Source: Chloroflexota bacterium (GTDB taxonomy: Bacteria > Chloroflexota > Anaerolineae > Anaerolineales > UBA4823). From it: a DNA stretch of 64,000 nucleotides. The stretch lies in NCBI GenBank assembly GCA_029265355.1, contig JAJUJL010000009.1:108724-172723 (forward strand), in the 5' to 3' direction. Under the pieces are notes generated by a model, which had not been told where the DNA came from, searched no databases, and was given only the letters and a program-made list of their open reading frames with translations. This document shows positions 34,988 to 42,895 of the stretch, one piece after another. A program made the position numbers and the translations under genes. Position 1 is the first letter of the stretch, and each line of letters starts with the position of its first letter.

Positions 34988-35674
34988 TCAAATATCCAAT
35001 GGCCGCTTTTGTCGCAGATCGCGGATCCAACCCAACACTTGCTCAGCGAGCGCCTGAATGGCCGGAAAATCTCCGGCTGCTAACAGGTCTTTACGCAAGA
35101 GCTGGCTTCCCATACCCACGCAAGCTGCGCCAGCATCGAACCAGGCGCGGATGTTCTCTTCTTTTGGCTCCACCCCACCCGTCGGCATCAACCGGCTCCA
35201 TGGCATAGGACCGAGCACATTCTTGATAAAAGCCGGTCCTCCAACCTGCCCTCCGGGAAACACTTTCACGATTTCCACGCCCAACTCCTCCGCCGCCGAG
35301 ATCTCGCTCACTGTGCCACAACCCGGTGAATAGGGCACTTTGCGGCGGTTGCAAACACGCGCCACCTCCGCGTTCAACACCGGCCCCACGATGAAATCAG
35401 CGCCAAGCTGCAGGTACAGCGAAGCTGTGCCAGCATCCAGGATCGAACCTGCTCCCAATACCAGGCGCTCGTCCGCGCGAAATCGTCGCGCCACCTCCTG
35501 AAAGACCAGGTGAGCGCCGTCGCCGCGGTTGGTGAATTCGATCGTGCGAACGCCCGCCCGTAAACAGGCTTCGATGGCCTGGCAAGCCGTTTCGACGTCG
35601 CTGTGATAAAAAAGCGGCACCAAACCGGTTTCCAGCATCGCCCGCAAAGTGTGTAATCGACTGTGTTTCGCCAT
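34988..35674 (-). CDS. eda: KDPG/KHG aldolase
   Basis: 228 residues with class I aldolase residues: IEFTNRG with the catalytic Glu45, LVLGAGSIL, the Schiff-base Lys137 in IVKVFPGG, and PTGGV at 164-168. It splits 2-keto-3-deoxy-6-phosphogluconate into pyruvate and glyceraldehyde 3-phosphate. The sugar kinase that makes KDPG is the gene just upstream. Full length; starts at ATG 35674 with AAAGGATA upstream. Confidence 0.92.
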   Translation of the reverse strand: MAKHSRLHTLRAMLETGLVPLFYHSDVETACQAIEACLRAGVRTIEFTNRGDGAHLVFQEVARRFRADERLVLGAGSILDAGTASLYLQLGADFIVGPVLNAEVARVCNRRKVPYSPGCGTVSEISAAEELGVEIVKVFPGGQVGGPAFIKNVLGPMPWSRLMPTGGVEPKEENIRAWFDAGAACVGMGSQLLRKDLLAAGDFPAIQALAEQVLGWIRDLRQKRPLDI

Positions 35675-35724
35675 TGTCTATCCTTTCATAGGATTTAGTT
35701 ATGCGCACGGTTTGACGCGCCGCC

Positions 35725-36762
35725 CTAGCGGCTCACCCGGCCGGAGGCATCGCCGCTCATCAATTTCTCGACTTCAGATACCGTAACCAGGTTGAAATCA
35801 CCAAAGATGGTGTGCTTGAGCGCAGACGCGGCAACGGCAAAGTTCAATGTTTTCTGGTAATCCTGCCCAAAATGGGTCAATCCGTAGATCAATCCAGCCA
35901 CAAAGCTATCTCCTCCGCCAACGCGGTCGACAATGTGCGTGATGTCATACTCGGGCGCAAAGTACATCTCACCCCCGTGCCACAGCACTGCGCTCCAGGT
36001 ATTGTGGCTGGCAGAGATCGAACCGCGCAGCGTGATGGCGATGGTGCGCAAATTGGGGAAGCGCTCGGCGAGCTGCTCACAAACCCGGGTGTACCTCCTG
36101 GCGTCCAGCTTCCCCGAAGTCACATCGGTATCTGGGGCGTGTATACCAAACACTTTGGCTGCATCTTCCTCATTACCCACCGCCACGTCGCATTGCGACA
36201 CCAGCTCAGGCATCACCTCGCTCGCTGGACGTCCCCATTTCCACAGCTTGGCGCGGTAATTGAGATCGCAAGAGACCGTGATTCCTGCCGATCGCGCCAC
36301 CTCTACAGCCTCCTGGCAAGCCGCCGCCGAGCCGCTGGAGATTGCCGGGGTTATCCCCGTCCAATGGAACCAGGTTGCGCCTTGCAAGACTGGCGCCCAA
36401 TCGATCATACCCGGTTGGATACTGGCAAACGATGAACCTGCGCGATCATAGATCACCTTACTGCCGCGCTGAACTGCGCCGTGTTCCAGGAAATAAATGC
36501 CCAGTCGCTCACCGCCGCGCGCAATATGGCGTGTGCCCACCCCATATTGGCGTAGAAACTGCAGACAAGCCTCGCCCAGGTCATTGGCGGGCAAGCGAGT
36601 GACAAAGTCGGTGGATACGCCGAAGTTCGCCAGCGAAACAGCTACATTGGACTCCCCGCCGCCGTAAAGGACATCAAAACTGCGCGCCTGTCCAAATCGC
36701 AGCATTCCTGGCGGTGAGAGACGCATCATGATTTCACCAAAAGTTACGACATGTGCCATAGT
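35725..36762 (-). CDS. kdgK: 2-keto-3-deoxygluconate kinase (PfkB family)
   Basis: 345 residues from ATG 36762 (GGGAGG upstream). PfkB motif 1 (YGGGESNVAVSLANFG) is near 33-50 and motif 2 with the catalytic Asp (DRVGGGDSFVAGLIYG) near 285-300. The GEIMMRLSPPG start, FHWTGITPAIS and CDLNYRAKLWKW blocks are typical of KDG kinases. It phosphorylates 2-keto-3-deoxygluconate using ATP. Sits between an SDR gene and the KDPG aldolase gene. Confidence 0.92.
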   Translation of the reverse strand, partial: TMAHVVTFGEIMMRLSPPGMLRFGQARSFDVLYGGGESNVAVSLANFGVSTDFVTRLPANDLGEACLQFLRQYGVGTRHIARGGERLGIYFLEHGAVQRGSKVIYDRAGSSFASIQPGMIDWAPVLQGATWFHWTGITPAISSGSAAACQEAVEVARSAGITVSCDLNYRAKLWKWGRPASEVMPELVSQCDVAVGNEEDAAKVFGIHAPDTDVTSGKLDARRYTRVCEQLAERFPNLRTIAITLRGSISASHNTWSAVLWHGGEMYFAPEYDITHIVDRVGGGDSFVAGLIYGLTHFGQDYQKTLNFAVAASALKHTIFGDFNLVTVSEVEKLMSGDASGRVSR

Positions 36763-36807
36763 ATTCCCTCCCGTATAACTCGGAGCATTGACGGTCATCG
36801 ATCACGC

Positions 36808-37587
36808 CTATAAGCGGTGTAAATGAAAGCCGCCATCGACATTGATCACTTCACCGGTGGAAAATGGCAACAGCCCTGCGGCTATCGCTGCTACCGCTTT
36901 TCCCACATCTTCGGGCTGCCCCCAACGTCGAATGGGCGTCAGTCCTTCCTCCAGGATCATCCGGTCATATTTCTCTTTGACGACCGAGGTCAAGTCGGTG
37001 GCAATGATGCCGGGGCGGATCTCATACACGTTGATGCCGTATTCTGCCAACCGGTCCGCCCACAGCGCGGTGGTCATGCTCAGGCCAGCCTTAGAGATGC
37101 AATACTCAGCGCGAGAGGTGCTGCTGGTGTAAGCACTGATCGAACTGATGTTGATGATCTTGCCGTCGTGAATCTCGCCGCTCTTGATCAAGCGGATCAT
37201 TTCATTGGCCACTCTTTGGGTGAGAAAGAAAGGCCCCCGCAGGTTGATCCCCAGCACCTCATCGAAGGACTCGACGCTGGTTTGGAGCATATCCATCCGC
37301 TGGCGCGGCCCCACCCCAGCATTGTTTACCAGCATGTCGATACGCTTGAAATGCTCGAGCGTTTGATCGACCATAGCTTCCAGGCTGGCCAGGTCCCCCA
37401 GGTCGGCCTGGACCAGCAGCGCCCGCCTACCCTGGGCTTGCGCTGCCTGCTCCACCTGCCGGGCAGCTTCGACGTCTTTGCGGTAGTTTACAACCAGGTT
37501 CCAACCCTGCGCGGCTAAAGCCAGGCAAATGCCCCGGCCAATGCCTCGACTTCCTCCAGTCACCAACGCCACTTTGCCGCTCGTCAT
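36808..37587 (-). CDS. Short-chain dehydrogenase/reductase
   Basis: 259 residues, with nucleotide loop GGSRGIGRG at 11-19, NNAG at about 89, catalytic Ser (ISSISAY) and YCISK (Tyr-x-x-x-Lys). NADP-type basic residue follows the second strand (NYRKD). It is annotated-like a 3-oxoacyl-ACP reductase, but in a pathway from unsaturated uronates to KDG it most likely serves as a KduD-like 2-keto-3-deoxygluconate 5-dehydrogenase or as a sugar ketone reductase. It starts 3 bases after the GH88 gene ends. The isomerase KduI is not found in the window. Confidence 0.85.
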   Translation of the reverse strand: MTSGKVALVTGGSRGIGRGICLALAAQGWNLVVNYRKDVEAARQVEQAAQAQGRRALLVQADLGDLASLEAMVDQTLEHFKRIDMLVNNAGVGPRQRMDMLQTSVESFDEVLGINLRGPFFLTQRVANEMIRLIKSGEIHDGKIINISSISAYTSSTSRAEYCISKAGLSMTTALWADRLAEYGINVYEIRPGIIATDLTSVVKEKYDRMILEEGLTPIRRWGQPEDVGKAVAAIAAGLLPFSTGEVINVDGGFHLHRL

Positions 37588-37590
37588 GGC

Positions 37591-38736
37591 TCACACCTCC
37601 GCAGATGTTAACAATGACAATGCCTTATCCAATGCCTCGACGAAGAAGTACTCGCCCCACATGACGCTCTCGTCGACGCCCAGCCCTTTATTCAAGTGAT
37701 AGATGCCATGCTTCAAGATGCCCTCCCAACCTGGCGTTTCGTCCGCCAGGTAATCTGCACCGCACAGTGTATGCAGGATGATCAAGGCCGCCTGACGATA
37801 TTTTTCAGAAGCATGGCGCTCTTGCACCGTCGCACTCAGGTCGAGCAGCCCACTGGCAGCTATCGCGGCGGCTGAACTCTCCGCCTGGGATTGCGGGGCG
37901 AACCAATCATTGGGCGGTACGCCGGGACCGAAGGGAGCTCCCATCTCGAAAGAGGTTTGTTCCAGGTAATAATCGGCGCAGGCACGCGCCGTCTCCAACA
38001 GTCGTGAATCATGGCTGAAATTGTAGGCGGTGGTAAAACCATACAACGCCCAGGTTTGCCCGCGCGCCCAGCTTGAGTCGCTTCGCCAACCTTGGTGGGT
38101 AGACTGGCGCAGAAATTCCCCGCTGTGCAGGTCGAAGATGCCTTCATGAGCAGTGCTGCCATCACCACGCACCAGGTAACGACGAGTGGTCAGGCAGTGC
38201 TGGTTGGCTCGCCGTAACAATTCCTTATCCCCACTTTGCAAGGCAGCATAGTAAACGATGCCAACATTCATCATGATGTCGATAAACAATGAATCGTCTG
38301 CGACAAATGAACGCAGATACTGCCCCTTTTCCTTGAAGCGCATGCCCATCGTTCTACCCGCCGTGATGACCGTTTGACGGATCGCCTCGTCACCCGTGAG
38401 GTCATACCAGCGCTTGTAGGTAGACCAGAACAAGAAGCCAAGGTCATGCACCGTGCGGTCGTGTTGGCGCTCTTCGATCAATCGCGAGTAGTGCTCAGCG
38501 CGCTGCCGCCAGGCAGGCTCCTGGGTGCGTTTGTAAAAGATCCACATCATCCCCCCAGGAAATCCCTCGCACCAGTTCGTCCAGGTTTCGCCAGCCAAAT
38601 GCCATCTGCCATTCCGGGTATACATGGGGAACTGATCCGGGTATTTTTCGATCATTGCCGCCACCTGGCGCTCTGAAAACGCCATCGCCCGCTGCATGCG
38701 TTGGTGGAGGTCGCTCAAATCCGGGTAATTGAACAT
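37591..38736 (-). CDS. Glycoside hydrolase family 88, unsaturated uronyl hydrolase
   Basis: 381 residues with the alpha6/alpha6-barrel signature: TVHDLGF (Asp98) and LFIDIMMN (Asp153) correspond to the two catalytic aspartates of Bacillus UGL, plus HQGWRSDSSWARGQTWALYGF and FPGGMMWIFY. These enzymes hydrate the C4=C5 bond of unsaturated glucuronyl or galacturonyl residues released by polysaccharide lyases, so the sugar falls off. No signal peptide is seen, so it works in the cytoplasm on imported disaccharides. It is the first enzyme gene after the IclR regulator, and no polysaccharide lyase is present in the window. Confidence 0.9.
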   Translation of the reverse strand: MFNYPDLSDLHQRMQRAMAFSERQVAAMIEKYPDQFPMYTRNGRWHLAGETWTNWCEGFPGGMMWIFYKRTQEPAWRQRAEHYSRLIEERQHDRTVHDLGFLFWSTYKRWYDLTGDEAIRQTVITAGRTMGMRFKEKGQYLRSFVADDSLFIDIMMNVGIVYYAALQSGDKELLRRANQHCLTTRRYLVRGDGSTAHEGIFDLHSGEFLRQSTHQGWRSDSSWARGQTWALYGFTTAYNFSHDSRLLETARACADYYLEQTSFEMGAPFGPGVPPNDWFAPQSQAESSAAAIAASGLLDLSATVQERHASEKYRQAALIILHTLCGADYLADETPGWEGILKHGIYHLNKGLGVDESVMWGEYFFVEALDKALSLLTSAEV

Positions 38737-38760
38737 GACAGCCTCTTTCTTGTACGAGCG

Positions 38761-39546
38761 CTAACCCACATTCTCGTGGGGCAACCCCAGCCGGCGAGAA
38801 ATTTTCGCCGCAGTTCGGCGCACCAACTCACCCAATTCAGCCACCCGCGTATCCGGCATGCGTTGCAATGGTACAGAAATGCTGATCGCGGCAACCGGAC
38901 GGCCATCGAAATTGAGCAAGGGAGCAGCCACACATCGCCCACCCAACTCATTTTCTTGATCATCAATGGCGTATCCACGCTCCCGAACGCAAGCCAGGTC
39001 TGCCAGGAACAACTCAGCGTCGGTGATCGTGTTCTGGGTGAGCGGCTCGAAATCGTGGTGGGCGACAAAATCCAGGATCTCTGGTTGCGGCAGGAAAGCC
39101 AGGTAAGCCTTGCCCAGGGCTGTGCTGTGGACGCGTTCCCGCTTGCCTATCTCCGAGCGAAATCCCAGGGTGTTGGTTCCGTGCATACGCTCGATATAGA
39201 CCATATCGGACCCGCGCCGCAGGGCGAGATTGACGCTCTCGTTGCATGCGTCGCGCAGAGCGAGCAGATGCGGCGCGGCTACACGGCGCAGATCATACTG
39301 GTTCAAGAATAGCCCGGCTCGCTCAGCCAGCTTATACCCCAGCCGGTACTTGCGATTCTCAGGGTTTTGTTCCAGATACCCGTTGACCTCCAGGGTATAG
39401 ATCAGGCCTGCGACAGTGGATTTCGGCAGATGAATCGCTCCAGCGATTTCTGTGGTTCCAAGTTCGGGATTGCGCGCGTTGAAGACATCCAGGATATCCA
39501 GTGCACGTTGCACTGAGCCAATCAGCTTTCCTTGTTTGTTTGCCAT
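38761..39546 (-). CDS. IclR-family regulator, KdgR-like
   Basis: 261 residues from ATG 39546. The winged HTH lies at about 10-70 (GSVQRALDILDVF, TEIAGAIHLPKSTVAGLIYTLE) and the GAF-like effector domain at 85-250 (HSTALGKAYLAFL, GGRCVAAPLLNFDGRPVAAISIS). KdgR-type IclR proteins sense KDG, the very intermediate produced by this operon, which fits. Divergent promoters and a 17-bp inverted repeat GTTCGAT-n3-ATCGAAC lie upstream. Only 24 bases separate it from the GH88 gene, so it is probably cotranscribed with the catabolic genes. Confidence 0.9.
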   Translation of the reverse strand: MANKQGKLIGSVQRALDILDVFNARNPELGTTEIAGAIHLPKSTVAGLIYTLEVNGYLEQNPENRKYRLGYKLAERAGLFLNQYDLRRVAAPHLLALRDACNESVNLALRRGSDMVYIERMHGTNTLGFRSEIGKRERVHSTALGKAYLAFLPQPEILDFVAHHDFEPLTQNTITDAELFLADLACVRERGYAIDDQENELGGRCVAAPLLNFDGRPVAAISISVPLQRMPDTRVAELGELVRRTAAKISRRLGLPHENVG

Positions 39547-39586
39547 GCGCACCCGTATTTTTATAGTGGAAGTATAGCGGGGTTTT

Positions 39587-39603
39587 GTTCGATATTATCG
39601 AAC
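39587..39603. promoter_or_regulatory. Candidate IclR operator
   Basis: GTTCGAT-ATT-ATCGAAC, a perfect 7-bp inverted repeat with 3-base spacer. It sits downstream of the minus-strand start and immediately before the plus-strand -35 box, so one bound dimer could affect both directions. Confidence 0.7.
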
Positions 39604-39608
39604 ACGAT

Positions 39609-39638
39609 TTGACAATAACGACCAATTTATGGTATCAT
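39609..39638 (+). promoter_or_regulatory. Promoter of the divergent plus-strand operon
   Basis: TTGACA (39609-39614), 18-base spacer, TATCAT (39633-39638). The transcript should begin near 39645, at the base of a long hairpin. Confidence 0.75.
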
Positions 39639-39658
39639 AAAAAAGGCAGACTTGTCAA
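39629..39658 (-). promoter_or_regulatory. Promoter of the IclR-GH88-KDG operon
   Basis: Minus strand TTGACA (39658-39653), 18-base spacer, extended -10 TGATACCAT whose core TACCAT is at 39634-39629. It overlaps the opposing promoter, so the two RNA polymerases would compete. Confidence 0.6.
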
Positions 39659-39696
39659 GCATTCATTCGAGCTTCATCGATCGACAAGTCTGCCTT
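39643..39696. repeat. 14-bp perfect inverted repeat in the divergent regulatory region
   Basis: AAGGCAGACTTGTC (39643-39656) and GACAAGTCTGCCTT (39683-39696) around a 26-base loop. In the plus-strand transcript this is a 5'-leader hairpin. On the minus strand it is followed by TTTTTT, like a terminator for antisense transcription. It also contains the minus-strand -35 box, so it may instead be a protein-binding site. Confidence 0.65.
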
Positions 39697-39722
39697 GCAA
39701 TTAACTGGGCGGTGGCAAACCC

Positions 39723-40625
39723 ATGCACCTGTCCGAGAAAATGCCGGCGCAGGACGCATCCGAAAGCCTGAATCATGCTCGAGCTGACCCTTCCATGCCC
39801 GATAATCGACCTGAGATAAACCGCCTCTGCTTGCACACCATCACAACCCGCTCCTGGGATGTCGAAACAGCGGTGTCGCGCTATGCCCAGGCAGGGCTGG
39901 GCGGCATAACGATCTGGCGAGAAGCGCTGGAAGGCCGCAGCCCAGCAAAAATCGGACAGTTGGCCCGCCAGGCTGGGTTACAGCTAACATCGCTGTGCCG
40001 GGGAGGTTTTTTTGCAGCATTGACCCAGGCAGGGCGCCAGGCTGCATTGGACGACAACCGGCGAGCTTTGGAACAAGCCGCCGAGCTGGGCGCTCCTTTG
40101 CTGGTGCTGGTACCAGGAGCTGCACCGGGGCAGCCGCTCGATAAGTCGCGGGGGCAAATTGCGGAAGGGATCGCCGCACTGCTGCCAGAGGCTCAGGCGT
40201 GTGGTGTGCGCCTGGGTATCGAGCCTCTCCATCCCATGTACGCCGCAGACCGCTCAGCCATCAACACGCTGCGCCAGGCCAACGATCTTTGCGCTGCGCT
40301 GGACTCGTCCTGGGTAGGCGTCGTGGTGGACGTTTACCACCTGTGGTGGGATGCCGAACTACCTGCTGAGATCGCGCGCTGCGGAAAATCGGGATGGCTG
40401 GCAGCTTTTCATCTATCTGATTGGCTGCTTGAAACCCACGATCTGCTCAACGACCGCGGCTTGATGGGCGAAGGCTGCATCCCCCTGCGCGAAATTCGTC
40501 TGCAAGTTGAAGCAGCCGGATTCGGCGGTCTTCATGAGGTGGAAATATTTTCAGAGCGCTGGTGGGCGCAGGATCCTGGTAAATTCCTGCAAGCCATCCT
40601 GGAAGCCTACCAGCGACATTGTTAG
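39723..40625 (+). CDS. Sugar phosphate isomerase/epimerase-family TIM-barrel protein
   Basis: 300 residues of the xylose-isomerase-like fold (AP endonuclease family 2). Metal-site regions are GIEPLHPMYA (Glu), VVVDVYHLWWD (Asp, His), AAFHLSDW (His) and LHEVEIFS (Glu). It is a cytoplasmic metal-dependent isomerase or epimerase, with sugar substrate unknown. ATG 39723 has GGCGGTGG upstream; an ATG 24 codons later is also possible because residues 1-24 look unconserved. First gene of the divergent operon, so it is presumably controlled by the IclR regulator. Confidence 0.8.
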   Translation: MHLSEKMPAQDASESLNHARADPSMPDNRPEINRLCLHTITTRSWDVETAVSRYAQAGLGGITIWREALEGRSPAKIGQLARQAGLQLTSLCRGGFFAALTQAGRQAALDDNRRALEQAAELGAPLLVLVPGAAPGQPLDKSRGQIAEGIAALLPEAQACGVRLGIEPLHPMYAADRSAINTLRQANDLCAALDSSWVGVVVDVYHLWWDAELPAEIARCGKSGWLAAFHLSDWLLETHDLLNDRGLMGEGCIPLREIRLQVEAAGFGGLHEVEIFSERWWAQDPGKFLQAILEAYQRHC

Positions 40626-40657
40626 ATACCCCAAATCCCTGACCCTGAGAGGCGAAA

Positions 40658-41665
40658 ATGACTGAACCCATGATAAAAACCACTGTTGTAGGAAGTTACC
40701 CGGTTCCAAGCTGGCTTCAAGCTCTACCATCTCGACCCGCTTTGCGCGATGCGCTGTTGGTAGTGCTGAAAACCCAGGAATTGGCCGGCCTGGATGTGAT
40801 CGCTGACGGCGAGTTGAGCCGCTTCGACCCCAACCACCCGGAAACCAATGGCATGATCGAATATTTCATCACCCCATTGGCGAATGTCCATACGCGTCTC
40901 GGGCGCGAAGAATTGAACCATTTCCGCGCCCAAGCGGGCATGGCCTTCCGCGCTCAGCCAGCGGGTGTGGTCCATGGCGCCATCGGTGAGGGAACACTCA
41001 ACCTGCCAGCAGCCTGGCAGATGGTGCGAGGCCTGACTCACTCTCCTCTCAAATTCACCCTCACTTCCCCTTACATGCTCGCAAAAACTTTATTGGACGA
41101 GCATTACCACGACTTGCCAGCCCTGTGCATGGCGATTGCAGAGGTTCTGCGCAAACAGGTGGCAGAGATCGACGCCGCCGTCATCCAAATCGATGAAGCC
41201 AATCTACCGGGGCATCCCCAAGACGCCTCCTGGGCGCATGAAGCAGTCAACCACGTGCTCTCAGCGGTGCAAGGGGAGCGGGCGCTGCACCTGTGCTTTG
41301 GAAATTACGGCGGTCAATCCATTCAGAAAGGTTTTTGGGGAGATATGCTTGCTTTCCTCAACAGCCTTCGAGTCGATCACCTCGTCCTCGAATTCGCGCG
41401 TCGTGGGTACGATGAGTTGCCGGTATTCAACGACCTACGTCCAGAAATCGCTTTGGGGGTTGGCGTAATCGATATCAAAGACAACGAGATTGAGAAGCCC
41501 GAGACCATCGCCCGGCGCATCGAGCATGCAGTGAAGATCCTCGGCGCTGAACGCGTGCGCTGGGTGCATCCCGACTGCGGCTTTTGGATGCTGCCGCGCA
41601 GCGTGGCAGATGGTAAAATGTCTGCGCTGGTCGCTGGGCGAGACCTCTTCCTCGGTCGCCAGTAA
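40658..41665 (+). CDS. MetE-like cobalamin-independent methyltransferase (C-terminal domain only)
   Basis: 335 residues matching only the C-terminal catalytic barrel of cobalamin-independent methionine synthase. It opens with TTVVGSYPVP and has zinc-ligand positions HLCFGNYGG (His, Cys), VLEFARRG (Glu) and HPDCGFW (Cys). The N-terminal half of true MetE is missing, as in MetE-core paralogues that use other methyl donors or acceptors. QIDEANLPG corresponds to the substrate-binding QIDEPA motif. AGAGGCG lies upstream of ATG 40658. Role in the uronate cluster is unclear; methyl transfer from a methylated sugar or compound is an inference. Confidence 0.8.
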   Translation: MTEPMIKTTVVGSYPVPSWLQALPSRPALRDALLVVLKTQELAGLDVIADGELSRFDPNHPETNGMIEYFITPLANVHTRLGREELNHFRAQAGMAFRAQPAGVVHGAIGEGTLNLPAAWQMVRGLTHSPLKFTLTSPYMLAKTLLDEHYHDLPALCMAIAEVLRKQVAEIDAAVIQIDEANLPGHPQDASWAHEAVNHVLSAVQGERALHLCFGNYGGQSIQKGFWGDMLAFLNSLRVDHLVLEFARRGYDELPVFNDLRPEIALGVGVIDIKDNEIEKPETIARRIEHAVKILGAERVRWVHPDCGFWMLPRSVADGKMSALVAGRDLFLGRQ

Positions 41666-41690
41666 TCTTTCGATCTGATTTCGGGGAGGG

Positions 41691-42827
41691 ATGATGCCTG
41701 ATTTCAAAGCCTATTTTTCAGCTCGCCTGGATAACGCCACCACGTTGTTGCAGGATTTTGTGGAAATCGAGTCGCCTTCCCATGACAAAACCGCCGTCAA
41801 CCGCATGGCACAGAGGGTGGTGCAGGAGGCCCTGGCGCGCGGCGCCAATATCGAGCGCAAACCGGGCAGCGAGTTTGGCGATCAGGTGATCGCCCGTTGG
41901 CCAGGCGCCAAAACCGGCCAGGGAATCTTGATGCTTTGCCACATGGACACGGTTTGGCCTCTCGGCACGCTTGCGGAAAGACCGGTGCGCATCCAGGATG
42001 GACGCATGTATGCGCCTGGCGCTTACGATATGAAAGCGGGCATTGTGATCTGCCTGGAAGCGGTGCTGGGGCTCCAGGCATTGGATCGCATGCCTGCCTC
42101 TCCCATTACGCTGCTATGTACTGCCGATGAAGAAACCGGCAGCCTTGAATCCCGCGCCACAATCGAAGCGCTGGCTGCAGAAAGCCGCCTGGTGCTGTGC
42201 ATGGAACCAGCCCTGCCCGGAGGAGTGCTAAAAACTGCTCGCAAAGGTGTGGGTGGGTTCGATATCCACATTTACGGGCGCGCCGCGCACGCCGGAGCCG
42301 ATCATCAAAAAGGGATCAACGCTATCGAAGAGATGGCGCACCAGGTGCTGGCATTGCAAAAGCTGACCCGCTATGATTCCGGAACAACGGTCAATGTGGG
42401 TGTGATCAAGGGTGGAAGCGCCTCGAATGTCGTGCCGGCGGAGTGCCACATTGAAGTGGATTTTCGCGTTTCACAGATGGACGAAGTGGAACGCGTCACG
42501 ACAGCCGTGCATGAGCTCAAGCCTCATCTGGACGGTGCTCGTATCGAGATCGAAGGTGGTTTGAATCGCCCCCCAATGGTCAGGGATGCCCTGATGGAAC
42601 GCACCTTCCGGCATGCCGCGGAGATCGCCCACCGACATGGTTTTGATCTGCAAGAGGCGAGCACCGGCGGCGCTTCGGATGCCAACTTCACAGCCGCGAT
42701 GCACATCCCCACCCTGGACGGGTTGGGCGCTGACGGCGATGGCGGGCATGCCATCACCGAACATGTCATCCTGGCAAGCCTGCCTGCCCGGGCAGCTTTG
42801 CTGGCGGCGTTGCTCTCTGAGTGGTGA
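41691..42827 (+). CDS. M20-family zinc carboxypeptidase (CPG2/ArgE-like)
   Basis: 378 residues. Metal-binding motifs are MLCHMDTVWP (His, Asp), GAYDMKAG, CTADEETGS (catalytic Glu-Glu) and a final HAITEHV. The lid/dimerisation domain lies at about 185-290. These enzymes remove C-terminal glutamate or other acids from amides and N-acyl compounds with two zinc ions. GGGGAGG lies directly before the two candidate ATGs at 41691 and 41694. No signal peptide, so it is cytoplasmic. It is the last gene of the operon, with a clear terminator after it. Exact substrate unknown. Confidence 0.87.
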   Translation: MMPDFKAYFSARLDNATTLLQDFVEIESPSHDKTAVNRMAQRVVQEALARGANIERKPGSEFGDQVIARWPGAKTGQGILMLCHMDTVWPLGTLAERPVRIQDGRMYAPGAYDMKAGIVICLEAVLGLQALDRMPASPITLLCTADEETGSLESRATIEALAAESRLVLCMEPALPGGVLKTARKGVGGFDIHIYGRAAHAGADHQKGINAIEEMAHQVLALQKLTRYDSGTTVNVGVIKGGSASNVVPAECHIEVDFRVSQMDEVERVTTAVHELKPHLDGARIEIEGGLNRPPMVRDALMERTFRHAAEIAHRHGFDLQEASTGGASDANFTAAMHIPTLDGLGADGDGGHAITEHVILASLPARAALLAALLSEW

Positions 42828-42851
42828 ACACCCATCACCCAGTTTTTGGTG

Positions 42852-42889
42852 ACAGCCTGGGCTTATAGCGAACCAGGCTGTTCTTTTTA
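42852..42889 (+). terminator. Intrinsic terminator after the M20 peptidase gene
   Basis: ACAGCCTGG (42852-42860) pairs with CCAGGCTGT (42873-42881) around a 12-base loop, followed by TTCTTTTTAT. It separates convergent genes. Confidence 0.88.
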
Positions 42890-42895
42890 TCAGGG

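Noticed and set aside
39643..39696. Ordinary intrinsic terminator for the IclR-side genes
   Set aside because: The T run exists only on the minus strand and points toward the start of the iclR-type gene, the loop is 26 bases and no gene ends there, so terminating its own operon is not sensible.
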